From NCBI GenBank assembly GCA_003586115.2, contig QVOM02000034.1, positions 108,389,510 through 108,453,509 of the forward strand: DNA of 64,000 nucleotides, read 5' to 3'. The first letter of the stretch is position 1. Every line of letters begins with the position of its first letter. The stretch is from Salvator merianae (taxonomy: Eukaryota; Chordata; Lepidosauria; Squamata; Teiidae). The position numbers were made by a program, and so were the translations under genes. Positions 31,925 through 44,020 of this stretch are shown here, piece after piece. The notes beneath the pieces are model-generated. The model did not search any database. It was not told the origin of the DNA and saw only the letters and a list, made by a program, of their open reading frames with translations.

Positions 31925-33180
31925 CGAACATGGCTGAATGCTTCTTGACATAACTGGACAAAATCACACCAACCTTTTTTGGCTCTTCAAAAGAGATGTG
32001 GGGCGAATCAACATCATGGTGGACCTTAGTGGCTTAAAAGGGGAGTGCTTACTCCTGCATGTGCCTCTCCCTCTCAGATCTGGGGAATGAATACTCCCCA
32101 GCTCTAACAGTGCAGAAGGGTAGAATTCCTTCATGCCAGAAATACCCTCAGAAGCCAGTCATATTTGGTGGGTCATCAAATGCTTCCATCTGGATCATGA
32201 CATCAGTCAGTTATTTTTCCCACTCTGTGGGAAGGATGCTTTGGAGGGTGTCTGCTAGTGCCCAAGCACCCTGGCATGCAAATGCCATGACCCTCAGATC
32301 TCCACCTCCACACCTACTGTTACCTTTGTGGATGCATCCTCAGTCCCAGAAAGGGAAGTCCTTGTTGTTCTATCATGTAAATGATTGGCCAGAAGTGTCC
32401 TCTATCCACACATTGGCAAAAACACTATGAAACATTGTGATGATCAAGGGAAAGTGACAGGGACTAATGATATAGGAGTATCCTTGGAATATTTGTGTGT
32501 AGGCAAGAAAGTGGGAACTGGGTCAGTATACTGCTCTTTCAATTTGAAATGCATGTTGTTTGTTGTGTCCTGTTTCATACTGCTTGGTACAATTTCATTT
32601 TAATAGCATCCCATCCTTATTTATGTAGGGGATTAAAAAAAACAAAGCCAAACAAATTCCACATCAGCATTTTCTTCCTCTTCAAAGGAAGTTACACTAA
32701 TGTGATTGAAAATTATGTGTACAAAATTGTGTTTACAAAAGGTACACTCTTGATACTGTGTGTGTTTGTGGTCCAAAGGTGCATGGAGCAGCAAACTACT
32801 CATCAACAAAATACAGACTAGAGTGCAATAAAAAGTCACATATCCATCAGCAAGCAAAATGACATAAGGCAACAAAACCACAATACAGGAAGAAAATTAA
32901 CAGGTGCTTTCAACAACCCTGAATCTTGTACATTTAGGATCTACAAACATGGACAGGTGATGAGAAATACCAAAGAAACCTACCTGAAGTAAGGAATTAA
33001 AGAGATTCTCTAACCACCATTTTAAAGTTATGTTGTCATTTTCATTATTGCCTGCTACCCATAAAGATGGGAGTCATCCTTTCTAGACAAAGTGTTTCAG
33101 GACAGGTGGCGAGATGACATCTTGACTTTCAGATATAAAAGTGCTAAGAAAGCACTCAGCCCCTAAGCAGCTATCCAACA
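31925..33180. other. No gene seen
   Basis: 32220-32350 shares blocks with 38420-38560 ('tgtgggaaggatgctttgga' against 'tgtgggaagaatgcctagga', then a 'caagcaccct' word). It is therefore an unnamed dispersed repeat. The rest shows no feature. Confidence 0.4.
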
Positions 33181-33680
33181 AATAAGATTGGAAGCTTTGG
33201 GCAATTTAATCAGAGGGTGCTTTAAATTGTGGCTTTGCAATTAAACACAGAGTATTCATGCAGTTGTAATTCATCGCATCAGTCTTGCGCCATGCCATCC
33301 TGCAGACAAAAGCTGTCTGGTGCCTAAGAGTGAAGAAATGGGAAAGGATAATGTTCTGGGGGCCTGTAGGTCTATGTAATGCTTTACGATGCTGAAAATA
33401 CCCTTGGGACCTGTTCTGCTATCTTGTAATTATGCACACATAGTCTGATTTATGTTGCATGTCTCCCAGCACTACCGGCATGCACTCTGCTGCTTTGCCC
33501 TATTTGTGCATAAAATACTTGGTGCCATAATGTCGTAAAATAGGGTAGAGGCTCATTGCACAAGTTACCATCAAATTCATGCGAGCAAGGGGTATAATAA
33601 TCTAATGATCCTTTTCAGCTAGAATAAATATGCACAATTTAGCCTTAGACACAGAGTCACAGTGAAGTCATTTCTACCAG
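33180..33680. other. Unique complex sequence, possible conserved non-coding DNA
   Basis: There are no repeat signatures. AT-rich homeodomain-type words (taatt, atttaatc, ttgtaattatgc) are mixed with balanced sequence, and there is no coding frame. Such texture is common in developmental enhancers. This is a guess from composition only. Confidence 0.25.
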
Positions 33681-34185
33681 AGCCTCTGAGAAATGTCACT
33701 TTGCAATGAAAGATCTCTAATTCCCCAGCCTTCTTCACATGATGATTGCAAGTTTGGGGCAAAGAAGCGAGGAAGCAAGCAAACAAAAATATGTGCATCC
33801 ATCAAACTTAATCCCTGACTTGTCAAAAAGCTACTGGGTGTTTCGTAACTCTTGGGCTTCAACCTAAGACAAAATTGCCTATTTCAAGGGAGTTCCAGGT
33901 GATGCTCTTCCAGTATACACTGAAGTGGAGAGTCTGTGAACTGATTCAAAGGCATATTCCCAATATTAACAGCTGAGCTGGGAGGAAATGCCAATTTCAT
34001 TACAGAAATGAACCTATGAGAAGTTTGGTTCATGTCCTAATGCTTCCAAGGTCAGCATATCCTTGGAGTCAGTTGAGGCATATATACCATGCAATTCAGA
34101 TCTGAATCACATATGACATATATGATTTATGTAATATATGACTCAGATGCTAACACTATTATAGATACTTCTACAATAGTTCCAG

Positions 34186-34531
34186 GCCTCGTCTCCACTT
34201 ACATCTCTGGGGCATCCTCATTGGTCAATGGAGATGCCTGCTGTTGCTCCATCTTTGGCACGATCACCAACAAAGGCACCTGCTGTGCTGGTTATTTTTT
34301 TCATGCTCTGCACAGAAATGCCACTGAAAATAGTACCTCCTTTCTCTAAAATGGAGATGAAGAGGGCACCTTTATCTGTGACACCTCCCTCACCTGGCCA
34401 CCATGGAGCTGTCTCCACCCAGAAGTGGAAGCGTGACCTCAGTCTCAGGTTTCCATTGCTGTAATGGAAACTGGCTGCCCTGGTTAAGAGGCCCTGGTCA
34501 AGATGCTTCTGCTGCGTAATAGAGACACGGC
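34186..34531. mobile_element. Fold-back-like element, 346 bp
   Basis: The left end is gcctcgtctccacttacatc. The reverse complement of the right end reads gccgtgtctctattacgc. The left interior shows words such as 'ggagatgcctgctgttgc' and 'caaaggcacctgctgtgc', also found in the element at 39207. No target duplication could be read. Confidence 0.5.
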
Positions 34532-34539
34532 CTTAATTA

Positions 34540-37500
34540 TACATTTGCAAAGTGGAAATAAGACTCAGGGGTTTTTTTGTTTTGTTTTGTTTTGTTATTG
34601 TTTTGTTTTAGTACATAATGCAGGAAGGGAAGATAAGCATCAGGCTTTTTAGGCTTAGCCTAAGAGCTAACTTCTTGCAAAGATATTTTGGGGTATTTTT
34701 TTTCTTCTATATGAAAAGTTGGTCTACAGGAGATCTAGTCCCTGATAGCCTTACCATTCCAGTTCATTCTTAATCCTTGCTCTTGTCTAATGATTAGAAC
34801 ACAAGCTCAAAGGCCATTGGAATAGAAAACAGTTACCACTGTCTCTTTGCCACAGGTTTTAATGAAACAGTGGCTCAGAGATGAGAGATGGGAAGTGCCA
34901 GAATTCATCTTGTGAAATAATTCATCATATTTAGTAACTTTGTTTTTAAATTATGGATCTATTAACTTTTAAAGCATATGAATGAACAGCTGCTACTTCA
35001 TACAGTAGGGTTAAAACAAAGGTTAAATGAGTTCTTCAACAGTTCTTTTTTTTCCTTTTCCTTTTCCTTTTCCTTTCTATTCTTTTCTTTTTGTTTCTTT
35101 TTGTCTCTCACACAAAGGTCAAATTGATCTCTACACTGATTCTTTTAGTTAATAAAGGCACAGGAGAGTAAACTTTCCAATGGAATAAAAATAAAGGGAA
35201 GATAATCAAGCTTTTTAATAAAAACCAGTTCATAACTAGTCATTTTGACACCCTAGATAGGTTCTTTTTGCTCTATCATCTTATAACGACAGAAAAGCAA
35301 GAAATAGATAGAATCATGACCATGATTTTATTAATGGGAATTATTTGTAATGGGAATTAACTTATCTTGTTTCTGCCCTATATTTTTTTTTCTTCAGGTA
35401 CTTCTCAGGTTGCAGTCACATGCAGGGGAAAAAACACCTCTGTAGTGACTTCAAGACTGTTTAGAAATGGGATTATTCACATGCCCCTCCCCCGTATGAA
35501 CATTCTAGGGTATAGAGGGTGGATTAGAAGTGGAATGAAAACACATCAGCCACACATTATTGTCTCTAAGACGCTTTTGAGCTGCTTCTTTTGATACTTC
35601 AGAACACACCTGCTGCATTGGAATGTGTCTTACTGTGGTCTTATTCACAGTTCCTTAGATTCATGGAGGACAAACCTTTCCCACCCAACTCATTTTGCCA
35701 TCACAGATTTGACGGAAGAAAAGCTCCTACAGAGGAGTGTTTTGAACATCTTTTGGACAAGGTCATGAATCTGGAAATATCTCGAAGAGTTCAAATTTGG
35801 CATGACCCCACATGACTGTCCTGTGGAAGCTGCCATGAATTGCACCAAAGTTATACTAAAGAGCTATGCATTAAGCAGTGACATAAGGCCATTAAAGTAT
35901 TGGGGCAATGCTGTTGTGCCACTTCTGCTGACCAGAGTGAGCATATTCTTGCTTACATATAATTCAGATCAGATTTTTAGTTGCATGCAACTAGCACATA
36001 AGTGTACAAGAACTGTCAAGATTTTATTTCATTTTACTCATAAGAGGCCCTAGTGGTCCGATATTTGCTGTCCACATCCATGGTCAAACCTTGACAGAAC
36101 ATACTGTTTCTAGGTAATTGCATGGCTAAAGGTGATGAGGTATAAAAAAAGATCTCTGCAAGATTGATCTTCCACAAGTTTTCTGTATGAGTGAAACTGA
36201 CAAGCCACCTCATCACTTTTGGTCATAAAATAATCTCCTGAAAGGTTCTTTTCATGTGGTGATGCTACTCAGGATGTGTCTTTCAGCTGACACATCATAC
36301 AGCAAAAGACTGCTATAAGACTGAATCTGTAGAGGGGCTAGTCGTTTTCCTTCTGTTTTCTGAAAGACCAACCTTGCACAAGATCACTGGATCACAGTTC
36401 CAACTCTCTTTAGAAGGTTCAATAACAGCCAAATGTCAGTTCGGCACAAGTCTACGTAACACTACTGCTAACCCTGCTGGAAACAGTCAGCAGCTAGCGG
36501 CTCCGAGGTGAAGTGAGTTACTGGATATTCTCAGGCAATGGCACTGAAAGCAATGTCCTTAAATTGTTGTGGGACTCTGGCTTGCACGACCCCAACCAGC
36601 ATGCCCAGTGATTAGGGCTAAAAGGAATTACAGTCCAAAAACAGTTTATCCATGATGATGATTAATAGTACATTAAATACAAAAGTTTAGAGGAACAAAA
36701 TTATTCTACATTGAACACAGTGGTACCCTTGATGGGTGCAAGTTTCAGATTTAATCTACACCTAAAACCATTACAACAGCTATTGCAACCTTTACTGCCT
36801 AAATGCCAATGTTTATAAATTAGTTGAAGGTGACAAACGCTACAGGCTTTCTCCGCTACTATCCAATGAATGCTTTAATCTTTTCCTCACTTTTTTGTGT
36901 TTTACCCTTTATATGAATCTGGAATCAACCTGTTACCACTGCACTCCAGAAATATCACCATAATTACAAGATCACAGTATCACAGTAATGATAACAAGTA
37001 GTAGTTTTACTACGTGGTATAAAAATAATGGTAATAATATTTAAATGCCTTGAGGTACTGCTGTCCATTGCTGATTCAAACATCCAGGCAGGTGTTTGTG
37101 TTTGAACAATAAATTGATGGAAATAGATAATTTCCTTCTAATGGGTAGAAACTCAAAGTCCTTGAACTATAGCGGCCTTAATGCATTTTTCTAAAGTAAA
37201 TTATCACAACAGTTCTACAAATTCCATTGCTAACAAGTTTTCCGTCATTTGTAGTGGGATTGAAGCCAGGAAAAGAGCAGGAATGAGTTTAATTTTAGTT
37301 TTCATGTATTTACAATATTTATAATAAAAGTAAAGATTTTCTCAAGTTGAGCTCAAGTCATGATGATCACACAGATACTTCCATGCATACATCTGCGATT
37401 ACCTTCTTCAAAGAAGATACCAGGAATCAAAACTTTGGCCTTCTCCTTTCCAGGTAGTTGAACTGTTACTGAGCTATGTTCCCTCCCATCATAATAACTA

Positions 37501-37565
37501 CTTATAGAATAAAACCAGACAGGCATCCATATCCAAAGCAGATACTGGGAAAGCACAGGTGAGTG
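34540..37565. other. Mostly unique sequence with simple tracts
   Basis: (TTTTG)n lies at about 34567-34608 and (CCTTTT)n at about 35047-35080. No exon or recognisable element was seen in the remainder. Confidence 0.5.
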
Positions 37566-37568
37566 TGC

Positions 37569-37650
37569 AGAAAGAAGAGGAGGAAAAGGAGGAGGAAGAA
37601 GAAGAACAAGGAGGAGGAGGAGGAGGAGAAGGAGAAGAAGGAGAAGGTTG
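37569..37650. repeat. (GGA/GAA)n microsatellite
   Basis: An impure GGA/GAA run about 80 bp long immediately precedes the L2 fragment. It causes low-complexity reading frames on both strands. Confidence 0.9.
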
Positions 37651-37689
37651 ATAACACCATCTCATATAACTTTGGCTGTCCTCCAGCAA

Positions 37690-38160
37690 CAATAAAGTTC
37701 AGTAAATACACCCTATGCTGTGCTGCCCTTGAAAACAGTTCAGGAGTAATGCTGCCGCTGCTGCAGAATAAAGCAAGAAAGCTGTTGATGGGTACTCTGG
37801 GCTGCATACCCATCATATCGGCCCTAAAGGAACTGCACTGGATGCCAATTTGCTACTGAGCTCAGTCCTAGATACTAATCCTGACATATAAGAACCTAAA
37901 CAACTTGGGCCTCACATACTTGAAGGAGTACCTCCTCCCATATAGACCTATCCATCAGTTAAGATCAATAGGAGAGGCCCTCTAAATAGAGCCATCTCTA
38001 TTAACAGTGAAGAGTGCAATGGCATGTGAGAAGGCCTTCTCTGTGGTAGCCCCCAGGCTGCCAAATGACCTTGCTTCAGAGGTACGTCAAGCCCCTTCAC
38101 AGTATATATTTAGATGCATGGTGAAGACGCACCTCTTTAGCATGGCCTACAGCTGAAGAA
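37690..38160 (+). pseudogene. L2 LINE, C-terminal reverse transcriptase part
   Basis: The plus frames read LLQNKARKLLMGTLG, then SALKELHWMPICY, then ILILTYKNLNNLG and YLKEYLLPYRP. They go on to EKAFSVVAPRLPNDL and MVKTHLFSMAY. This is the L2 order: LQNAAARVLTG, LHWLPV, FK.L.LTYKALNGL, YL.D.L.PY, AFS..APRLWN.LP, LKTHLF. It has in-frame stops after ICY and within the next part, so it is dead. It is truncated at the 5' side, as usual for L2. Confidence 0.9.
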
Positions 38161-38164
38161 ACTG

Positions 38165-38565
38165 TTATTCTCCACTTCATGAATGTTCAATTCATAGCTG
38201 TTAGACTGCTTCAAGCTCTCCTTTCTCCCAATTTTTTACAGCATAAACATTGTATTTTCTGTCTCAACACATTCCAAGTAGTGCAGCCCATTTCTCTCCC
38301 ACCTCTAGAACACAATGTGTTTGGCCTCCCCTTTCTGTCAGTCACTGGCTTTGTATTTGTCCTTTGCTTTCACCCACTGTATATCTACACAGAAGCAGGC
38401 TGAGTGCCCTCAGTGTCTGTTTTCCTCCTTTGTGGGAAGAATGCCTAGGAGGATGCTTGCCAGTCCTCAAGCACCCTCAGAGGAATCCTGGATGTCCAGG
38501 GACACCAGTGGATGTCCAGGAACCTCCCCTGCTTGTTTTCTGTCACCCACATGGATGCAGCCTGA
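38165..38565. other. Unnamed repeat sequence
   Basis: The part at 38420-38560 shares blocks with 32220-32350. It contains a local duplication, 'tggatgtccaggga/gtggatgtccaggaa'. The plus-strand frames of up to 171 codons that cross it also run into the antisense of the BovB fragment and are not genes. Confidence 0.45.
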
Positions 38566-38576
38566 AGTATTGTTGG

Positions 38577-38840
38577 TTATTTATGTCCAACTCTTTGGAC
38601 CTTATGGACCTTATCATGCCAGGCCCTTTTGTCCTCTACTGTTTCCTGGAGTTTTGCCAAGCTCATGTTTGTTGCCGCCATACTGCTATCTATCCATCTC
38701 ATCCTCTGCCACCCCCTTCTCCTTTCACCTTCAGTCTTTCCAAGCATCAGGGCCTTTTCCGATGATTCCTGTCTTCTCATTATGTGGCCAAGATACCCAG
38801 GCACTAAGTCAAAACCAAAAGTGAAATTCAGATAATACAC
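38577..38840 (-). pseudogene. BovB (RTE) LINE, C-terminal end of ORF2
   Basis: The minus frame reads LGHIMRRQESSEKALMLGK, then EGERRRGWQRMRWIDS, MSLAKLQETVEDKRAWHD and a final VHKVQRVGHK. This is the BovB C terminus: GHLMRR.DSLEKTLMLGKIEG, RRRGRQRMRWLD, MSLSKL.ELV.DREAW, HGVAKSQT. The 88-codon stretch has no stop. It is a 5'-truncated fragment. BovB is known for horizontal transfer between reptiles and ruminants, so its presence supports a squamate host. Confidence 0.9.
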
Positions 38841-38844
38841 AGGG

Positions 38845-39200
38845 AAAGGAAGCTAATAAAGTCCTTACACTTGTCTGAAGCAAGATCAGGTGCATGCCTC
38901 AGCTGAAGTACTATGACCAAAACATACCTCCTCTGGTTGTAACAAACCATACACTCACCTAGTGGGGCCATGCAAAGAAATATTTCCAAATATCTTCTCA
39001 GACCCCTCTTTGTCCAAATTGCCTTATTTACCTGAAGGATTTATTTATTTTTTCCCTTGATTTGTTTCAAGCATTTACGGAAGACGGTGAAAATGCTTCT
39101 GATCTACAGTGATGAAATAGAAGGATACGTACCTTCACCTTGGCATGTATATGCCCTACACAATTTTGAGTATACTCCTGAGTTTTCTCTGAGTGCTGTG
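38845..39200. other. No feature seen
   Basis: Unique-looking sequence with no frame or repeat that I can support. Confidence 0.5.
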
Positions 39201-39206
39201 ACTAAG

Positions 39207-40010
39207 GCTGCATCTTAACTTATAAGGTGAGGTGCCCTGTAATGCATCTTCTACCACCATGTCTTCCCTCATGGCAGCAAAAAGTGCCTCACGGCGATTG
39301 TGCCATCCCATTTCTGGGCACAATTGTTGACAGAAGCACTGATTTGTGAGACAGCCATTTTTACACTTTCAGTGGAGGTACCTTGGACCCGGAGCTGTGA
39401 GGAATGCCTCCTTGCTCCAAAACAAAGATAAGGAGGTGTTCTGCCAGGTTGCAACTGTGGCACCTCCCACCCACATCCCATATGAAACCACCTCCCTCCA
39501 ATAAATGGACACCTCGCCTAACACATGTGGCATTTTTGCCTTTAATAAGGCAAAGCAGTTATATTCTTCCCTCCTTTCATGTGTTGATGGAGCAGTTTTT
39601 AATCTTCCCTGTCATGACTGCAGTGCTAAAGGAAAAGGTATTAAAAAAAAAAAAAAAAAAAACCCAGGAAAGATGCCTATAACTTAAATAGGGCTCTCCT
39701 TAAATAGAACTCTTCTTTTTACATGGTATTAATAATTATGTTTGGGTACCAAGTTGCTTTCTTTGACTGCATCTCCACTTCTAGATGGAGGCATCTCAGG
39801 TGGGGGAGGTACCAGGCTAAAAATGGGTCAGGAGGCATTGACGGGCAGGAGAACTCTACAAAGGAGGCACCTCTGCCAACAATTGTGCCAGGAAAAGGGG
39901 TGGCATGGATGTCACAAGGCACCCTCTGCCACCAAAAATGAAGAAAGGGCAGCAGCAGGTGCCTTCTTGGACCCACAGAGGTGCCCTGAATCAGTAAGTG
40001 AAGATGCAGC
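39207..40010. mobile_element. Large fold-back-like element, 804 bp
   Basis: The left end, gctgcatcttaacttataag, and the reverse complement of the right end, gctgcatcttcacttactga, match well. Inside them gaggtgccctgtaatgcatc pairs loosely with aggtgccctgaatc. Inner inverted words include tgcctcacggcgattgtgcc and caattgtgccagg. An A-tract lies at 39643-39662. No transposase is present. The flanking 5-mers do not match. Confidence 0.6.
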
Positions 40011-40023
40011 TTTTTTTACATCA

Positions 40024-40200
40024 CCCCTTTCTGCACTGGGCCTTATTCAGGATTATATCTCAGAATAGGGACCTGCCATCTGCATGCTAGTGCAGACTAA
40101 AGTAGGCCTTGGGCAAGACCTTTTATAGTTTGACTAGCATGTGGATGGCAGGTCCCTATTCCAGAGTAAAATCTGCAAAAACGCCAAGTGCAGAAAGGGC
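40024..40200. mobile_element. 177-bp fold-back element, GCCCTTTCTGCAC family
   Basis: The left arm ccccttttctgcac-like run (ccctttctgcactgggcctt) and the right arm aacgccaagtgcagaaaggg are inverted. Perfect 5-bp duplications CATCA lie at 40019-40023 and 40201-40205. The middle 'gcatgctagtgcagacta' and 'ctagcatgtggatggcaggt' are inverted relatives. It sits 13 bp from the right end of the 804-bp element. Confidence 0.85.
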
Positions 40201-40204
40201 CATC

Positions 40205-40670
40205 ATCTCACAAGAGTGTTTCTTTTTTAAATTACTAATTACAGCTACGTATAATTTTCCTCCCTTATGAATATTTTCAGTCCTTGAAAACTCTCAGCTT
40301 TGTTTGGAAACTTGAAAGAGTCACTTTCTTCCCATTTGTGTACCAGGGGAACCAGCTATCCACAAATATCTTGCACAAAGGTCTAGAGTGCAAAATATAA
40401 ATTCATTAATACTAAGAACAGAGAGAGATTCTACACTAATTGGACTTTCCTACTGCTTTACTACAGGGAGTTAACGTAGTATAATATTACAGCTGACGGC
40501 AATTGATGCCCACCAGATTCTCAAAGGCAGTTCCTCTTTCTTTCTGCTCAAATGACAGTTCCACAGGTAAATAATCAACTCAATGTGGCATCACATAGAG
40601 CTGGAAAGCTTACCAGTCAAGCATGGGAAGCAGGAAAGAGAAAAATGTCAGAATCTTAGTAACATCATCT
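40205..40670. other. No feature seen
   Basis: AT-rich unique-looking sequence with no exon or repeat that I can support. Confidence 0.5.
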
Positions 40671-40676
40671 TTTAAA

Positions 40677-40748
40677 AAGGAAGGAAGGAAGGAAGGAAGG
40701 AAGGAAGGAAGGAAGGAAGGAAGGAAGGAAGGAAGGAAGGAAGGAAGG
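40677..40748. repeat. (AAGG)n microsatellite
   Basis: About 18 pure AAGG units. Confidence 0.97.
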
Positions 40749-41221
40749 GAGAGGGGGTGAAAAGTCTTCACAGGCATTCTCTGAGTAGCTTTGGACATTG
40801 TATCTTGTGAGGAAAAAATAGGAATGCAACTGTCTTACACTACCTCATTTGGCGCTTCACAACTCAACGTGAGACAAATATGTGACCTTTGCACTTGCAG
40901 ACCCAGAAAACACAAGCACATTTCTGGCTCTTCTAGAAAGACCTAATGCCTAAAACTGATATTCTCTTTAAACTTTTAAGGAGTATTTCTCCCACAACAA
41001 TGTCTCCAGGGAGACATTCCTATCCTATCCTTCACAGAGCCTTCTTCCTTTGTCCTAGGGCTAAATCATATTCTCTACACTATTTCAGAGGCACATTTTT
41101 GTTCTGATAGATTGGTCTTCTTTAAAAAACGTAAGACGTGCCCTGCTGACTTTAACTAGACACCTATCCAGTTCAGCCACATCTCCACATCACTTACCAG
41201 GAGCCTTGCTGGTATGGCATC

Positions 41222-41880
41222 TCCATTTATTAGAATTTATATCCTGCCCTTCACCTAAAGGGTGGATCACATCAAAAGATAAAATATATAGAATAACCTA
41301 ATACATCTTTATATAACTCTTTATATAACTCTCCCTCCCTCCCTGGCAGGACAGCACTATGAGGAAGCTAAACATTAAAGGCCTGGGTGAAGACGTGTGT
41401 TTTAACCAGATACTGAAAAACATATAATTTAAGCACCTGGCAAACCTCCAGAGGGAGGCTGTTCCAAAGTCTGGGGGCCACTACAGAAAAGGCTCTCTTG
41501 CATATCTCTGCCCCTTGTACCTCTGAGAAAGGTGAAGCTACAAGAAGCCCCCTCTTCTTGAGATCTCAATACTCAAGAAGGTCTATATGAAAGAAGGGGT
41601 TCCTTCAAGTAACTAGGGCCCAAAACATTTATGGCTTTATATGTTAACATAAATGTGTTGAATTGGGCTCAGTGGCAAATAGGCAGGCAGTACAGATCTT
41701 TCAGGACCAGTGGGATGTGCATCCAGCCAGAAACTCCCATCAACACTTGAACTGCTGCATTCTATAACAGTTCCAGCTTCTGGACAATTTTCAAGAGTAA
41801 CCCCATTACAGTAGTCTAATCTGAAGGATAGCGGAACATGGATCACCATGGTCAAGTGATCCCTATCCAACAAACCAGTC
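41222..41880 (-). pseudogene. L2 LINE 3' part, minus strand
   Basis: The plus strand starts with the reverse of an L2 tail ('atttatatcctgcccttcac'). It passes 'gctgttccaaagtctggggg' and 'aggctctcttgca', then 'acatttatggctttatatgt' and 'ccattacagtagtctaatct'. On the minus strand the frame ending at 41637 carries SFRLDYCNGV, the conserved L2 block (RLDYCNALY). The rest is antisense to the L2 region covered in sense at 37690. There are many breaks. Confidence 0.85.
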
Positions 41881-41939
41881 AGAGATGGAGGGTAGGCATT
41901 CCTGACCCTTCTGCCATATGGGACTCAAATGACAGTGAC

Positions 41940-42620
41940 AAATCCAGGAGCACCCTCAGATCACACACGTGTTCTTTCTGGGGCAAAACAAGCTGTGAAG
42001 AGCACAATTTCACACTCTTCAGAAGAGCACCTCCATCACTGTCTCATCAGGTGCCTTTGCACCCTGAAACAGAGATGCTGAGGCACCCATCGACATGTCA
42101 ATGAGGCACTTCTGACAAGGCACCTCCCTCAGGCCCTCCCATGCTTGATATGGGGACATGACTTCAGAGTGGCCAAACAGAGGCATAGAAGAAGTGTAGA
42201 AGCAGGTCCCAACTGCCACTGGATGCTCCTCACATCTAGTCCTTAGAGGCATACTACCACGAGATCCACACCATGTGGCAATGGCACCATGGGAAAGCCC
42301 AAAGCATGTAGGGATTACATAATCCCACAGCCATCAGGCCATCATTCCAGCATAGAGGGGAGGAGGATGTTTTCCACCACACCCCTCACTCTGCTACCAT
42401 TGTGCAGACTCACCTGCTGCACCCTATTCCCACAGCCTGGCTCTATTTTCAAAGATGCAGAAAATGGCTGGCTTCTGTGGCCACATACTTCACCTTACAA
42501 AATAAACAAAAACTTAGAAGGCAGGGAACACATTTCACACCTTCAGCATCAGCACAGGCAAGTAGAGGGGCAGCCCATGAGGCCCTGTATTCCACCATCA
42601 TGAAGATCATCTAAAGTACC
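41940..42620. repeat. Unresolved dispersed repeat sequence
   Basis: This includes 'gcagaaaatggctggcttct', the inverse of the aagtcagccattttct motif at 24714 and 59871. It also holds 'ggcacctccctcaggccctc' words resembling 34.3 and 39.9 kb. Boundaries are unclear and no coding signal is present. Confidence 0.4.
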
Positions 42621-42784
42621 ATGGAGGTAGCATGTGGATAAAATTGCTCCAATCCAGAAATGAGGAATAAGCACAAGAAGTATCCTTCATGTTCGCTTAA
42701 ATCTCACATTTTAAAACACATGCTTGAATTGAACTGGGGCCAAGACTGCTAAAAACAACAACATTCTGAAAAAACAGCAATGTG

Positions 42785-42830
42785 AAGAAGGAGGAGGAGG
42801 AGAAGGTGAAGGAAGAGGAGGAGGTGAAGT
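42785..42830. repeat. (GAG)n-rich tract
   Basis: A short impure GGA/GAG run, 'gaaggaggaggaggagaagg'. Confidence 0.8.
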
Positions 42831-42839
42831 TCTGCCTCT

Positions 42840-43750
42840 GATTCAACAAAATATACAGGGCTAAACTCTAGGGAATGGAACAGAATGGATTTTGCAAAGA
42901 ATCTACAAAGGTGTAGAAATTTTAGACTTTATAGGTTGAGGAAAGGATCGTTAGAAGTGAATCAGAACATGGGGAAAAGTGCAGTAAAGATACCCAGTGT
43001 AATAGATAAGACCAAAAGACAAAATGTCACCAAATTTAATAATAATATGTTTGAATAGCTCAGGCACTGTCACCCTCTGTCTTTTTTCTCTCTCTTGCAC
43101 TGGTGCAAAAGCTGTAATCAGCAGAGTTTATGTTCTCAATAATTCTACATTTTAACAGTCACGGTGAATCAAATGAAACACCACTTAAGAAACATTCCTT
43201 CAAGACAAGTTTAACAGCTAAAGCAGCAGCTTGAATAGAAAAAAAAGTAGTACTAGTACGCTTCACATTTTAAGCCATGTTAATTCTTAAATAAATGAAA
43301 GTCATTGGAAACCGGATTCTAAAATGGAACTTGATTCATCTATAAATGTGCTGCTCCAGTAACTAATGACATTGGCAGACCAAAAATGAATCACATTTAA
43401 AATGGCTAAATTTGCCAAATCGGAACAAGATTTAAAACTATATTGCACAGCAAATAGTCCTTTGGGAACATGAGTTCTAGCTCAGCACACGGCTATTGTT
43501 ATTTGAGAAAATAACAAATAGGCATATAAAGAATAATAATGTATGGGCAATTTGAATCAAGCTATGAAAACTGGTAAATGGATGTGCTAACACTGCTTTC
43601 AGATCCACATATACAACTCCCCAAAGTCATGTAAAACTTTGGTACTGAGTAACTCACATACATAATACATTGTGGCAGATCCAAAATGCATTCACAAATC
43701 TCTGGCTATTTAACTAGTTACCAGTAGTAGCTTGTAGTATTAAGAATTTG
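42840..43750. other. Unique AT-rich sequence, possible conserved non-coding DNA
   Basis: There is no exon or repeat. 43140-43560 has a complex, enhancer-like texture (cattttaagccatgttaatt, aatgaatcacatttaaaatg), judged on composition only. Confidence 0.3.
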
Positions 43751-43762
43751 AAAAAGTCAGGG

Positions 43763-43983
43763 GCTGCATTCACACCTAAGTTTTAATTCAACTTCAGTCC
43801 TCTTTCCAGGGGAGATAACACACCAGCAAAGTAACAAACTTTTTGCTTTCAGCATTATCTAACTCAGAAAATCCACCTTGGGGTTAGATAAAGTGAAAAG
43901 AAAATGACTGGTCACTTTGCTGTTGAGTTCTCTCACTCTGAAGGTGGACTGAAATCAGATTAAAACTTTTATGTGAATACAGC
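43763..43983. mobile_element. 221-bp fold-back element, GCTGCATTCACAC terminus
   Basis: The left arm gctgcattcacacctaagtt, then ttaattcaacttcagtcc, pairs with the right arm ggactgaaatcagattaaaa, then cttttatgtgaatacagc. The inner parts ggttagataa and ttatctaactc also pair. The flanking 5-mers are CAGGG (43758-43762) and CAGGA (43984-43988), 4 of 5 identical. It is non-coding. Confidence 0.82.
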
Positions 43984-44020
43984 CAGGAGGTGATATTTAG
44001 GGTCAAAACGTGGGTAACAT

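Noticed and set aside
37563..37859. Lys/Glu-rich protein frame
   Set aside because: The first half is the (GGA/GAA)n microsatellite and the second half is the L2 reverse transcriptase remnant read in frame by chance.
38250..38824. Two plus-strand frames of about 170 codons
   Set aside because: Their right halves are antisense to the BovB coding end on the minus strand and the left halves lie in repeat sequence.
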